Shown here in pieces: positions 27,336-36,900 of a stretch of DNA of 64,000 bases. Under the pieces are notes generated by a model. The model made no database searches, had not been told where the DNA came from, and worked only from the letters and a program-made list of their open reading frames with translations. Source of the DNA: an uncultured Myxococcales bacterium (GTDB lineage: Bacteria; Myxococcota_A; UBA9042); NCBI GenBank assembly GCA_903840165.1, contig CAIMEY010000055.1, positions 1 through 64,000 of the forward strand. The letters run 5' to 3'. A program made the translations under genes and the position numbers. Position 1 is the stretch's first letter. Each line of letters opens with the position of its first letter.

Positions 27336-29081
27336 ATGGCCAATTCGACCCCGCCTGACGCCCAGCCGTCTTCCCCAGTCGCCGCCGCCAAATTGCAGAT
27401 CAACCATGGCCATGTGTCTGTGGCTACGAAGGATTTGCCCGCAGACGCCGCGCCAGAACTCTTGGCCTACCGCCAGGACGTGGCGCGGGCCAGCCAGACG
27501 CAGGCGGAATATCTGTCCCTGGACGCGCGGCCCCTGGATGTTTGCTACTTCCCGACCGAGCCATCTCCCGAGTATTTTCAGCAGATTGGCGTGCCAGGGC
27601 AGTACCCCTTCACCCGCGGCGTGCACAGCAACCTATACCGCGGTAAGCCCTGGACCATGCGCATGTTTGCCGGCTTTGGCACGCCAAGCGACACCAACCA
27701 ACGCTTCAAGTTCCTGCTGGCTCAGGGGCAGACGGGTCTGTCCACCGCCTTCGACATGCCGACCCTGATGGGCTACGACCCCGACCACGTGATGTCCCAG
27801 GGGGAAGTGGGCCGGGAAGGGACCAGCGTCTCGCATATTCTTGATATGGAAGCCCTTTTCTCGGGGATTCCCCTGGGCGATGTCTCGACGTCGATGACGA
27901 TCAACGCCCCGGCCATCGTGCTGTTGGCGCTTTATGTGGCTGTGGCCGAGAAGCAAGGCGTGCCCTACAGCCGGATTTCGGGGACGCTGCAGAACGATAT
28001 TCTTAAGGAATTCATTGCGCAAAAGGAGTGGATCAGCCCGCCGCGGCCGTCGATGCGGATCATCCGCGACATGCTGGCCTTTTGCACCCATAAGCTCCCG
28101 AAATGGAACACGATTTCTATTAGCGGCTACCACATTCGCGAAGCCGGCGCGACAGCTGCCCAGGAACTTGCCTTTACCCTGGCCGATGGCATTGGCTATT
28201 TGCAGGCCGGCATCGAAGCGGGCCTGGACATCGACGCGTTTGCGCCGCGACTGAGCTTTTTCTTCGACGTTCACAATGATTTCTTTGAGGAAATTGGCAA
28301 GCTGCGCGCGGCCCGGCGCTTGTGGGCCCGCATCGTTCGCGAGCGCTTTGGTGCCAAGAATCCGCGGTCGTGGATGCTGCGGACCCATTGTCAGACCGCC
28401 GGCGTGTCGCTGACAGCCCAGCAACCCATGAATAATGTTGTGCGAACGACGCTGCAGGCTCTGGCCGCTGTGCTCGGCGGGACTCAGTCCTTGCACACCA
28501 ATTCGCTCGACGAGACCTATGCCTTACCTACTGAAGATGCAGCGAAATTGGCACTTCGGACCCAGCAAGTCATCCTCGAGGAAAGCGGCATCGCCAGCGT
28601 GGTTGATCCGCTCGGCGGCAGTTACTACGTCGAGCAACTGACCGACCAAATGGAAGCCGAGGCCCTGCGCTACATCGAGAAGATCGACGACCTCGGCGGC
28701 ATCGTTCGCGCCATCGAAACTGGGTATCCACAAAGGGAAATCGCTGAAAGCGCCTTCAAGTTTCAACAGCGATTGGAACGCGGCGACCGGCGTGCCGTGG
28801 GTGTCAACTGCCACGTCGAGCCCAAGGGCGCGGCGATCCCGCTCTTGCACATCGATCCAGCCGTCGAGCGGTCGCAAATCGACCTCTGCCTCAAGGTTAA
28901 AGCTGAGCGTAGTCAAGATCTTGCGGCGCGAGCCCTCCAAGGCGTGCGCCTAGCCTGTCGTGGTCAGGACAACTTGGTCGAAGCGATCTTGGCGGCGGTC
29001 AAGGTGCAAGTAACCTTGGGTGAAATCAGCGACGTTTTCCGAGAAGAGTTCGGCGTTTATCGCGATCCAGCCTTCCTGTAA
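27336..29081 (+). CDS. Adenosylcobalamin-dependent acyl-CoA mutase large subunit (isobutyryl-CoA-mutase-like)
   Basis: A 581-residue TIM-barrel mutase of the methylmalonyl-CoA mutase family, without the B12-binding domain, which must be a separate small subunit not found here. Family segments: PYPFTRG-like region, [46 protein letters not shown] and [10 protein letters not shown]. At the two residues that separate substrates, it has Phe111 (TMRMFAGFG) and Gln229 (IAQKEW); methylmalonyl-CoA mutases have Tyr and Arg there, isobutyryl-CoA mutases Phe and Gln. So carbon-skeleton rearrangement of a branched or other acyl-CoA is likelier than methylmalonyl-CoA. ATG with GGAG 7 nt upstream. Confidence 0.9.
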   Translation: MANSTPPDAQPSSPVAAAKLQINHGHVSVATKDLPADAAPELLAYRQDVARASQTQAEYLSLDARPLDVCYFPTEPSPEYFQQIGVPGQYPFTRGVHSNLYRGKPWTMRMFAGFGTPSDTNQRFKFLLAQGQTGLSTAFDMPTLMGYDPDHVMSQGEVGREGTSVSHILDMEALFSGIPLGDVSTSMTINAPAIVLLALYVAVAEKQGVPYSRISGTLQNDILKEFIAQKEWISPPRPSMRIIRDMLAFCTHKLPKWNTISISGYHIREAGATAAQELAFTLADGIGYLQAGIEAGLDIDAFAPRLSFFFDVHNDFFEEIGKLRAARRLWARIVRERFGAKNPRSWMLRTHCQTAGVSLTAQQPMNNVVRTTLQALAAVLGGTQSLHTNSLDETYALPTEDAAKLALRTQQVILEESGIASVVDPLGGSYYVEQLTDQMEAEALRYIEKIDDLGGIVRAIETGYPQREIAESAFKFQQRLERGDRRAVGVNCHVEPKGAAIPLLHIDPAVERSQIDLCLKVKAERSQDLAARALQGVRLACRGQDNLVEAILAAVKVQVTLGEISDVFREEFGVYRDPAFL

Positions 29082-29107
29082 GACCACCGCGGCCGCTCGC
29101 TTGGTCG

Positions 29108-29220
29108 GTTTCCTAGGCCAGGCGTTTCCTAGGCCAGGCAAAGCCACGGCGCTCAGGACTGCGCGCGGTTTTGGCCCAGGTGCGTTGGCTTAGGTGGCGT
29201 TGGCTTAGGTGGCGTTGGCC
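29108..29220 (+). repeat. Two short tandem repeats in the mutase-dksA gap
   Basis: GTTTCCTAGGCCAGGC is present twice head to tail (29108-29123, 29124-29139), and GCGTTGGCTTAGGTG twice plus a partial third copy (29180-29220). They lie between convergent genes and encode nothing evident. Confidence 0.85.
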
Positions 29221-29229
29221 CAGCGGCCT

Positions 29230-29649
29230 CTACATCTCAAAAGATGTCATGCGCTGACGGCGCTTTTCATACATCTTTTCGACGTGTTCCTGCTTTTCTT
29301 TGCAGTCGATGCAAAGGTTGGCTTCGGGACGGGCTAAGAGCCGCGGTGCGCCGATAACGCCATCGCATTCTTCGCAGAAGTTGTATTCGCCGGCATCGAT
29401 GCGGCGCAGCGCTTTGTCGATCTTCTTGAGCAGGGTCGCATCGCGGTCGCGCAGGCGGTATTCAAAAGCCTGATCGTAGCCAACGCTGGACAAGTCCATC
29501 TCATCGGCCACGCGTAGCTCGTCCGGATCCTGGTTCTGTTCCGCGCTCTTGACGGCGGCCAGCACCCGTTCGCGCTTCTCGAGCAAGGATGTTCGTTGCT
29601 GATCGACTTGGGCGTCACTCAAGGGTTCTAGTTCAAGCGGGTCTGCCAT
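29230..29649 (-). CDS. DksA/TraR-type C4 zinc-finger protein
   Basis: The 139-residue product has a long helical hairpin and a C4 zinc finger, FCEECDGVIG ... LCIDCKEKQE, as in DksA/TraR proteins that bind in the RNA polymerase secondary channel and mediate the ppGpp response. Acidic residues at the coiled-coil region (VADEMDLSSVGYD) are consistent with this. ATG preceded by GGAGG at 6 nt. Standing alone. Whether it is the main DksA or a paralogue cannot be told from the window. Confidence 0.88.
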   Translation of the reverse strand: MADPLELEPLSDAQVDQQRTSLLEKRERVLAAVKSAEQNQDPDELRVADEMDLSSVGYDQAFEYRLRDRDATLLKKIDKALRRIDAGEYNFCEECDGVIGAPRLLARPEANLCIDCKEKQEHVEKMYEKRRQRMTSFEM

Positions 29650-29744
29650 GGGATCCTCCGTCGGCTGCAAGCGTGTTTCTTTGCGCGGGCCTTTACCCTA
29701 TGTGCACCAGCGCCACGGGTTCGTGATCGTCACTCGTCGGGCGC

Positions 29745-29762
29745 GAAAACACAAATGTTTTC
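29745..29762. promoter_or_regulatory. Perfect inverted repeat upstream of the dksA-like gene
   Basis: GAAAACA and TGTTTTC form a perfect 7-bp inverted repeat around CAAA, about 95 bp before the start of the zinc-finger gene. It is AT-rich in a GC-rich setting. Could be an operator, or a terminator for transcripts from the protease gene to its right, since T4 follows the stem partly. Function not shown. Confidence 0.35.
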
Positions 29763-29859
29763 TGCGTCCGCTATTGGACGGCGCAACTTCTTGGGGCGAG
29801 GCTAAGGGTAGGACGGCCGTTCCTTGCGGTCAAGGGGAATTAGCAAGGCGGCAGATAAG

Positions 29860-30714
29860 CTACTGAAAATTAAGCAATTGATGCTTGTGCGCCAGGGCAG
29901 CCAGATCCATGGACCAAGCGACCGCGACGTGAATGGTCACCCCGCCCCAGATGCTCCGCGTGTCCAGCGCGAGGGTGCCCAAGACCAGGCCAGCGACAAT
30001 AGACCCGAGGCACTCTGGCAGCGGTTTGCCGAAATGAATCATGCAGTACGGCAACATCGACACCACGGCCGCCATGGCACCGAGCTCTGGGCTCAGACCG
30101 CGCAAGGCAAAGCCGCGAAAGAAGAATTCCAGGCAGAAGAACTGAAAGGCATAAGCCAGTTCCCAGCTGATCTGGTCCAAGGGGCCCAAGGCGTCCTGAT
30201 AGAACGGGTATTGATAGAGGAATTCGGGATCCCGCACAGCCAGGCCCACGGCCACGGCGACCGGCAGGAACAGCGCTGCGTATTTCGGCAGCTGCTTTGC
30301 ATAACCCCTTGGTGATATGTAGCAATCCAAAGGCGATAGGCCCATGCCGAAGCGCGCCACCAGGGTGGGGATCGCGACGTAGCAGCCGAAGCAGCCGACG
30401 ACCCAGCCAACATTGCTGAGCAAGCGATAGTACTTGTGGCCGAACGCGCCCCACGACGGATCGATCTTACCGCCAACAAACGCGACCCCTCGGGCAAAAT
30501 CGCGTTGAAACTCATGGTCCATGACGCCAAAGCGCAACAGGACCATCATCAGGGCCATGGTAATGCCGGTGATCAGCGTCGCTGTGCGCGCACTGACATG
30601 GCCGCAGCGTTCGGTGCGTTCGCGGGCGTCGATGCGGGCCCAAGGGTCTGTAAATACAGCACGAAGCACCCAGGCGATGGGCGCCTGTTGCCAGGGACGA
30701 ACAGGAGTGGACAC
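29860..30714 (-). CDS. CPBP-family intramembrane metalloprotease
   Basis: A 284-residue membrane protein with about six hydrophobic helices. Conserved CPBP/Abi motifs are visible: LEFFFRGF (motif 1, with one Glu replaced by Leu or shifted), IHFGKP (motif 2 His) and HVAVAWSMD (motif 3). Family members are Rce1-like proteases or have lost activity. GTG start with GGAGG 6 nt upstream. No bacteriocin or other target genes nearby, so role unknown. Confidence 0.8.
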   Translation of the reverse strand: MSTPVRPWQQAPIAWVLRAVFTDPWARIDARERTERCGHVSARTATLITGITMALMMVLLRFGVMDHEFQRDFARGVAFVGGKIDPSWGAFGHKYYRLLSNVGWVVGCFGCYVAIPTLVARFGMGLSPLDCYISPRGYAKQLPKYAALFLPVAVAVGLAVRDPEFLYQYPFYQDALGPLDQISWELAYAFQFFCLEFFFRGFALRGLSPELGAMAAVVSMLPYCMIHFGKPLPECLGSIVAGLVLGTLALDTRSIWGGVTIHVAVAWSMDLAALAHKHQLLNFQ

Positions 30715-30939
30715 GGTCGACCTCCGGCCTTGGCGCCGCTGACCCTCCACGGGCGCGGCCGGCGTGTACCGCAGGCAGCCGCGGATGTCCACGGGGTGAC
30801 CTACGCCTGCCCGGGGCGGTTCACGTGGGCAAGGCGTCTGGGCCGAGCGGAAGAGTAAGAGTCCCTAAAGCGCTTGGATAAGCTGGAAAATCAACGGAAC
30901 CGTAGGCTGGCGGCCGAGGGCACGTCGGGGCGTTGGCAA

Positions 30940-33375
30940 TTACAAACCAACGGCAAAGGTCGGGTCTAACTGCCAATCTCCATTGTAGAAACCGGCGGCT
31001 TGGGTTTTGCCTTCACCGTACACCAAGTAGTCCGGCAGGCCGGCGCGCGAACTAAAGGGCATTGCTAGCGACAGAAGTTGACGCTGGTCGTCCGGTGCGA
31101 CGATCAGCGCATTGAGGTGGCCATCGGCGACAAAGACCGTCAGCAGCAGCGAAGGTGGGAAATCCTTTCCGCCCCCGTGCACGCCGTCCGCGTCCCACTG
31201 CCACGGCAGATCGGCCGGCAAGACAGGGTCGCTGCGCTGTAAGCCAATGTAAATAATATTAAACTTCTTGCCAAGTTCGAGCGTCAACGCCGACCGCGGC
31301 AGGGCTCCGGCGTGGCCATTGCCGATCAGGCTCCAAGTAGAAACCAGCCACGCGGCGTAGGCGGCGTAGCCCTCATCGCCATCGGGATAAACGTAGAGAA
31401 AAGGCTGATGCATCACTTGGTTGAAGGGCCCTGTCTGCCCCTGCGTCTTGCCTGTTTGCGGTCCGATCCACAGCGGGTCGGCGGTCAGTGGGTGGGCAAT
31501 GCCATCGACGACAATATTGGAAATACCCTTGGACAAGAGCGACTTTCCATCGATCTGCAGGGAGCGGACATTGGTCGTTGTCAGGGTCAAGGCACCACCG
31601 CTGTAGCTCGAGGTCAGTTCGCAATGGGCCAAGGGCGAGGAATTGCTAATAATTGTCGCGTAGCTGTAGCGAGGACTGTACCACGGGCCGGGCGAGGTAA
31701 AGTGAAATTGCAGCTCTGTTGGATCTAAACGCCGTGCATTCATGAGGTTGAATAGATCCAGCCAATCGACGCAATCGGCACCGGGCGCCTCATCGCCATC
31801 CCACCAGTGGTCCGCGCCCTGTTCCCAATGGTGATCCACGTCGCTGGTCACCGCCGCGGCCAGCCCAAGCATGGTTTGCCCCTGAGCCCAAGGCACCGTG
31901 TTGTCGGCAGTTCCATGGATGACATAGACGGCACGATTGGCTAGATTGCCCATAAAATCAGGGGTTCTTGAATGTGCCCGCGCCCGGCTGAACGGAAACT
32001 TGGGCTCAGCGGTTGGCGTCGGGTAGGTATAGAAGTCGTTCCAGCCGGCACTAGGTCCGAGAACGGCAAAACGTGTGGCAAAATGCACACCTACTTGCCA
32101 GGTGCCGTGGCCGCCCATCGAGTGCCCAGCCAGGTAAATCCGCGTGGGATCTGGGGAAAACCGCGCCGTTGCATCGTCTAGGCTGGCGATGGCATTGATG
32201 GCGCCCCACTCCTCCCAGTCAAAGCCAAAGGGCCGGCGATTGGTGGCTGCAATCAACCAGTTCCAGTCTCGTGAAGAATAAGCGCCGACTTGGCCATAGG
32301 CGTCGACCCCCGCGCCATGCAGGGATTCGACCAAGGCGTAGGATTTGCTGGCGTCAAAGTGCAGAGGTGGTCGAACACCGTAAAATTGCACCGATCCATC
32401 ATCGGGTGACAAGAAGGTTTGCCGGTAGTTGGCGTCGGTGGCCACGGTGGGAAGGTCGATCGTTGCCTCGTAACTTGCTTTCCAGGCAGGAGAATCGACG
32501 ACCAAGTGCGCAGTCCATGTCTGCCCTGCTGCTTTAGCGTCTTGCTTGGGTTTCAAGTCAAAGCCGACTTGACTGACAGCGCCCGCAGCCAGCGCCGGAT
32601 AGGCCGTAGCAGTTGCGGCAAAGAACTCATTTTCTTGAACGCGAGCAGTGACTTCCATGGCCGCATTGGGCCCAAAAACCAGCAGGGGCACGCCTAGCCA
32701 GCGTTGGCCACCATCGCCGACGCGAAAATCGGGAGCAGTCCGATCGTTTGCGTTGAATTTCACTTCATGGGTGCTGGTTTGCAGGCCAACACCCAGGCTT
32801 TGGCCCCCAGGACCACGCACCACAACAAGGTGGTCGCCCGCCGCTACGAAGAAGGGAACCAGCAGGCCATTGCCATAAATATCTCCAGGTTGCCTGTGGT
32901 TATCAATCCACACATCGTAGGCGCGATCGGCACGCATCAGCACGCCGCGGTCCGCGTCCAAATGCAGCGTCATCAGCGCATACTGCAACGTATTGTTGCC
33001 GCCGACCGCTGGCAAATTGCCATTTGTATCCGCGGATTTGGCCAGCCATTTCACCCCGTAGGCCTTTGCGCCCGAGGCAGGCAAGGCCAAGGAGCCATCG
33101 CTCAGCGCGGTTACCACTTGATCGGTGGTCGGATTGACGCTGGCCATCAGCCAACTGCTTGCAACAACAGCAGTTCCTTGATCCGGCGGCGCGATGGCAG
33201 GAGCCGTCCATGGAGCCGAATCGACCGAGGCGTCGGTATCGGTGGCGCTCACGCTGTCGGCCAGCGTCTGACTATCGGCGACATCGGTTGCAATCGGCCC
33301 GGGGAGGGTCGAAGCACTGTGGCAACCGAAAATCGTAAAGATAATCAATGGGAACTGTGCATGACGGGCGCGCAT
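30940..33375 (-). CDS. Large lipoprotein with prolyl-oligopeptidase/esterase-like alpha/beta hydrolase domain
   Basis: 811 residues. The signal peptide ends in the lipobox IFGC (about residue 18), followed by a Ser/Asp/Thr-rich tether. Residues of about 60-330 are beta-rich; the hydrolase domain of about residues 340-540 has the nucleophile elbow GHSMGGHG, Asp in HGTADNTVPW and His in ADHWW, a complete triad. The C-terminal 250 residues are beta-rich again. The fold matches secreted PHB-depolymerase/POP-type hydrolases. Substrate unknown: ester, polyhydroxyalkanoate or peptide. ATG with AAGGAGG upstream. Divergent from the CMD-family gene. Confidence 0.8.
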   Translation of the reverse strand: MRARHAQFPLIIFTIFGCHSASTLPGPIATDVADSQTLADSVSATDTDASVDSAPWTAPAIAPPDQGTAVVASSWLMASVNPTTDQVVTALSDGSLALPASGAKAYGVKWLAKSADTNGNLPAVGGNNTLQYALMTLHLDADRGVLMRADRAYDVWIDNHRQPGDIYGNGLLVPFFVAAGDHLVVVRGPGGQSLGVGLQTSTHEVKFNANDRTAPDFRVGDGGQRWLGVPLLVFGPNAAMEVTARVQENEFFAATATAYPALAAGAVSQVGFDLKPKQDAKAAGQTWTAHLVVDSPAWKASYEATIDLPTVATDANYRQTFLSPDDGSVQFYGVRPPLHFDASKSYALVESLHGAGVDAYGQVGAYSSRDWNWLIAATNRRPFGFDWEEWGAINAIASLDDATARFSPDPTRIYLAGHSMGGHGTWQVGVHFATRFAVLGPSAGWNDFYTYPTPTAEPKFPFSRARAHSRTPDFMGNLANRAVYVIHGTADNTVPWAQGQTMLGLAAAVTSDVDHHWEQGADHWWDGDEAPGADCVDWLDLFNLMNARRLDPTELQFHFTSPGPWYSPRYSYATIISNSSPLAHCELTSSYSGGALTLTTTNVRSLQIDGKSLLSKGISNIVVDGIAHPLTADPLWIGPQTGKTQGQTGPFNQVMHQPFLYVYPDGDEGYAAYAAWLVSTWSLIGNGHAGALPRSALTLELGKKFNIIYIGLQRSDPVLPADLPWQWDADGVHGGGKDFPPSLLLTVFVADGHLNALIVAPDDQRQLLSLAMPFSSRAGLPDYLVYGEGKTQAAGFYNGDWQLDPTFAVGL

Positions 33376-33549
33376 GGGCCTCCTTGAGACGGCGCAAGCA
33401 ATGAACAGCAGCGTTCCAAGCAAGTGTCTGGAAGTCAAGGCGAGATTCACGTCCGATGGGCCCCCTCAGGCTCAACGCTGCGGGCTACTCGTCTATCGGC
33501 AGGTCCGGTATGCTGCGGGCGTCCCGCCAGGCGCGTGGCAGAGGAACTC

Positions 33550-33891
33550 ATGTCCCAAGATCCTACCAAGCAAGGCAAACTGCCTGGAACCTATCTGAAA
33601 TTTGTTGAGCGGTTTCCGGCCCTCGGGGAGGCCCATGAGGAGATCGCCCAGGCTGTGGCTGGGCTGGGGCCCCTGGACCGAAAGACTTGTGAACTCATCA
33701 AGATAGGTCTTTCCGTTGGTGCGGGCCTTGAGTCGGCCGTGCGCAGTCATGTTCGCCGGGCAATGCAACATGGCGCTACGGAACAGGAAATTGAGCAAGC
33801 AGTGATGCTGGCGATGAATACGCTCGGTTTTCCGCGCACCGTCGCCGCCTGGAGCTGGGCCCGGCAGCAGATCGAGCGTGGCGTGGATTGA
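33550..33891 (+). CDS. Carboxymuconolactone decarboxylase (CMD/AhpD) family protein lacking the redox cysteines
   Basis: 113 residues with the CMD core: KTCELIKIGLSVGAGLESAVRSHVRRAMQHGATEQEIEQAV and TLGFP. In AhpD-type members the helix holds CxxC before a His; here the positions read ESAVRSH, so only His is kept. Peroxidase-partner activity of the AhpD sort is therefore unlikely; a decarboxylase-like or binding role remains. ATG with AGAGGA at 5 nt. Single gene. Confidence 0.82.
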   Translation: MSQDPTKQGKLPGTYLKFVERFPALGEAHEEIAQAVAGLGPLDRKTCELIKIGLSVGAGLESAVRSHVRRAMQHGATEQEIEQAVMLAMNTLGFPRTVAAWSWARQQIERGVD

Positions 33892-33984
33892 GTCCCGTGG
33901 CGTAGAGCTCAAGCTCTTGTCTTCAAAGGCCGAAACGCTGCGCTTGAAACGGACAACTTGGCTTGAAGCGATTGGCTGATTTCT

Positions 33985-36900
33985 TTAGGGGACCTTAGGC
34001 CCTTGGACGCCCGGAGCGTCTCCCACTTCCGGTAGGGTCGCGCGGCCGGGAGGGGGCGGCGGGATCTCTTTGCGCGGCGCAGGTTTCGGGTGTGATAGCC
34101 ACAGGCCTCCCACCGACAAGGCCTGCCACGCCCAGGGCAGCCAGCGCAACAGCGCCGAAACGAGCCACAGGGCCCAAAGCAACATCGCCAAACGCCAAGA
34201 CAAAATGGGCAAGGAAATCATGGCCGCGCTTGGCAGGGCGTCGCTGGTCCGGTCCGTGTACCAGCGCAGCAGATGGCCCGTGGAGCCATTGCCCGCCACC
34301 TGCATGTCGACTTCTAGCAACAAGTTCGCGTGGATAGCAGCGTACAGAATGCCCAGAAAGACCAGCGTACTGCCAAACAGCGCCACCTGCAGCAGGTTGT
34401 GGGCGGCTATGGGCAAAGGCGGCCCGGACAGGCCATAACGCCGGCGACTCGCCATTGCCAGGAACCACCCGACCAGGCAAATAATTGCAAATACAGGCAG
34501 TTGTAGACAACCGAGGCCCAGCAGGAGCCAGTGCCACGTCTTGAGGGGCGGTCCTTGGATTCGACCCAGGAAAAATGACATAAAAACAACCAGTAAGACC
34601 AGGCTCCAGAACAGGACCGCTGGACCCCACGCCGGCCCTAGTGCCCACAAAAGCCAGCGATCTTCGCCTAAATGCAGAGTCGTGGTGACGTTGGCAGCCG
34701 GACCGCCGAGCAGCACGGGCGGCACCTGTTCCTCAAAGGAGCGGTTCCAGGGCTGTTGCCATTTGATTTCAAACTGTTGCTGCCCCGCCTCCACCGGCAA
34801 GCGCAACGTTTGGCCCTGGGGGCGGATGGCCACCTTCTTGTCGCCCTGCATCACAGACTGCACTTGGGCCCCGGCTGGCAGGGTCAGTGTTCGCCAACCT
34901 CCTTGAGATGCGCGCACTTGCAGCTTTAGGACGGCCTCGAGGAGCCGTTGGCCGGGCGTCACGTCATAGTTGACCGCATCGACCGTCAGCGCCTGACCCG
35001 CCGTACCCTCCGGCCGCGTCACCTGCAGTTGCACCGTTTCGCCCGGCCAGGGCTGCCACAGTGGCTGGAGTTCTCCTTGATCTTGCGATGCAATCGGCGC
35101 AATGCCCTGCCACTGACAATGCCAAATCGGCGAACAAGTCAGCCGCCACGTTTCCGTCCACGACACAGCCGCGGGCGCCTTCAAGGAAAGCAGCGCACTA
35201 ACAGGCAGTTCGGCCTCATAGGCAATCTCTTGAACATCCCGGGGAAATTGCACATCAGCGACCTTGATGCCGCCCTCAACGGTCTCGACACGAATGCCAT
35301 CGCTGATCACAGATTCGCCAGTAAGTAGAGGAATTTTCACGAGTTGTGGACGGTCGGCGCGGTCGCGGTGCACCAGGGTCGTCACTTTCCAAGGCAGGCC
35401 CAGTTGCAAATGCCGCTCGACGCTATACCAGGGCGGCAATTCCACGTCGGTTTCGCGATCGCCGGGCGTCGCTGATCGTGGCATATCCTGTGCTTTTCTG
35501 CTGAGTTGGAGCGATCCCTCGGGCACACCATTGTTGTCCAAACCGTCGAGTTGCCAATCGGCGCTGTGCCAGACCACATGGTGCGGGGGCGAATTGGTGT
35601 CCAATTGCAGGGTTAACACCGATTGGCGCGCGAGAACCCCGCGCAATTTCAGCGTATGAACACCCTTGGGGATGCGCACCGCCACATGACCTCCTGGCAG
35701 ACGGCGCAAGGCCTGTGTCTCCTGGTCGTCTAGCGTAACCGATTGAATTTGCAGAAGATCGCTCGGTCCCGGCAGCACCCAGCTGGCATCGCGTTGCGCG
35801 TGAATATCGACGTGCAGGTTGACCGCATTGCCCTGGACCTCGAGCCCCAGTTCGCCGGCGGTGACACAAGGACCACGACAATCTTCAGCTTGTAGAATGC
35901 GGCGTTCCAGCTCGCCGAGCAGTTCAATCGCTTTGGTGTCGTTCTGGGCCTGGGCCGTGCGAGCGCCAATCCCAAGCAGGGCAGCGGCCAGCACCACGGT
36001 CACGGGTACGCCGCGCAACCAAGCGAGCCATTGGCGAATTCGCGCGCGATCCAGCAGGCGTAGGCCCAGGATGATCACCAGCGCCGCCCGCAGCAGATTG
36101 AGCCACAGGTGCAGGGTCGGCGAGAGCAAATAAAGCGAAATAACATGGTCTTTGCTTACAGGGCCCTGCCAGTGTAGCGGGACGTCGTGCCATCGCCACT
36201 GCGGCACGCCTGGTCCCGTTTGCACAACTGCATTGGGATCAACCTGTTGCAGCCGATAGGAGGACAGAGCGTTGCGCGTTTGCATGGGTTTGCTGACCGC
36301 GGCGACGCTATCCCTGAACTTGCCCGCCTTTTGCCCGCCGGTATCTTCGGGGCGTTTTTCGCCGGCAATTACCTGATCTGGCTCACCTTTGGCCCCAGCA
36401 GGGGCTGCGGCTTGGGGCGCCGCGGCGGCGCCTTCGGCCTCTTCTTTCTTCATCTCAGCGAGGTCGGGCTTGGCCTCGTCCGGGGCGGCTTGCGCCATCG
36501 GTCGACTGGGCGCCAGGCTGCCGACCAGGGAGCGATCACCTTGAGAATCACCGAGTTGAGCCTGTGGGTGCAGGCCAAAGCGAACTTGGTCCGCGGCAAA
36601 AGGCAGCAGCGCCATGAGCAGCAAGATCACCGAAAACCCATGGTACATGCTCGCAATTTTCTTCAACCAGTGGGCAGGTAGGGCCCGCACCAGCGCCAGA
36701 GCACCCAGTACATTGAGCCACAGCCATTGCGGCGCCTCCTGCTCGTTGTGACACAGCGTGAGCGTCACCAGCGCCAAGATACCCCAAGGCCAGCCCAGCA
36801 GGCGTCCCGCGCCAGAAGCCAGCATTAAGACGAAGAAAAACTCGAGCAAGGTCCAAGTGCCCAGCCACGTCTGCGGCACCTGATCGACGCCCGCGGCCCC

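Noticed and set aside
27336-29081. Plain methylmalonyl-CoA mutase assignment
   Set aside because: The substrate residues are Phe and Gln, not Tyr and Arg; kept as acyl-CoA mutase.
29860-30714. Bacteriocin immunity (Abi) protein
   Set aside because: CPBP proteins are sometimes labelled so, but there is no bacteriocin gene or transporter nearby.
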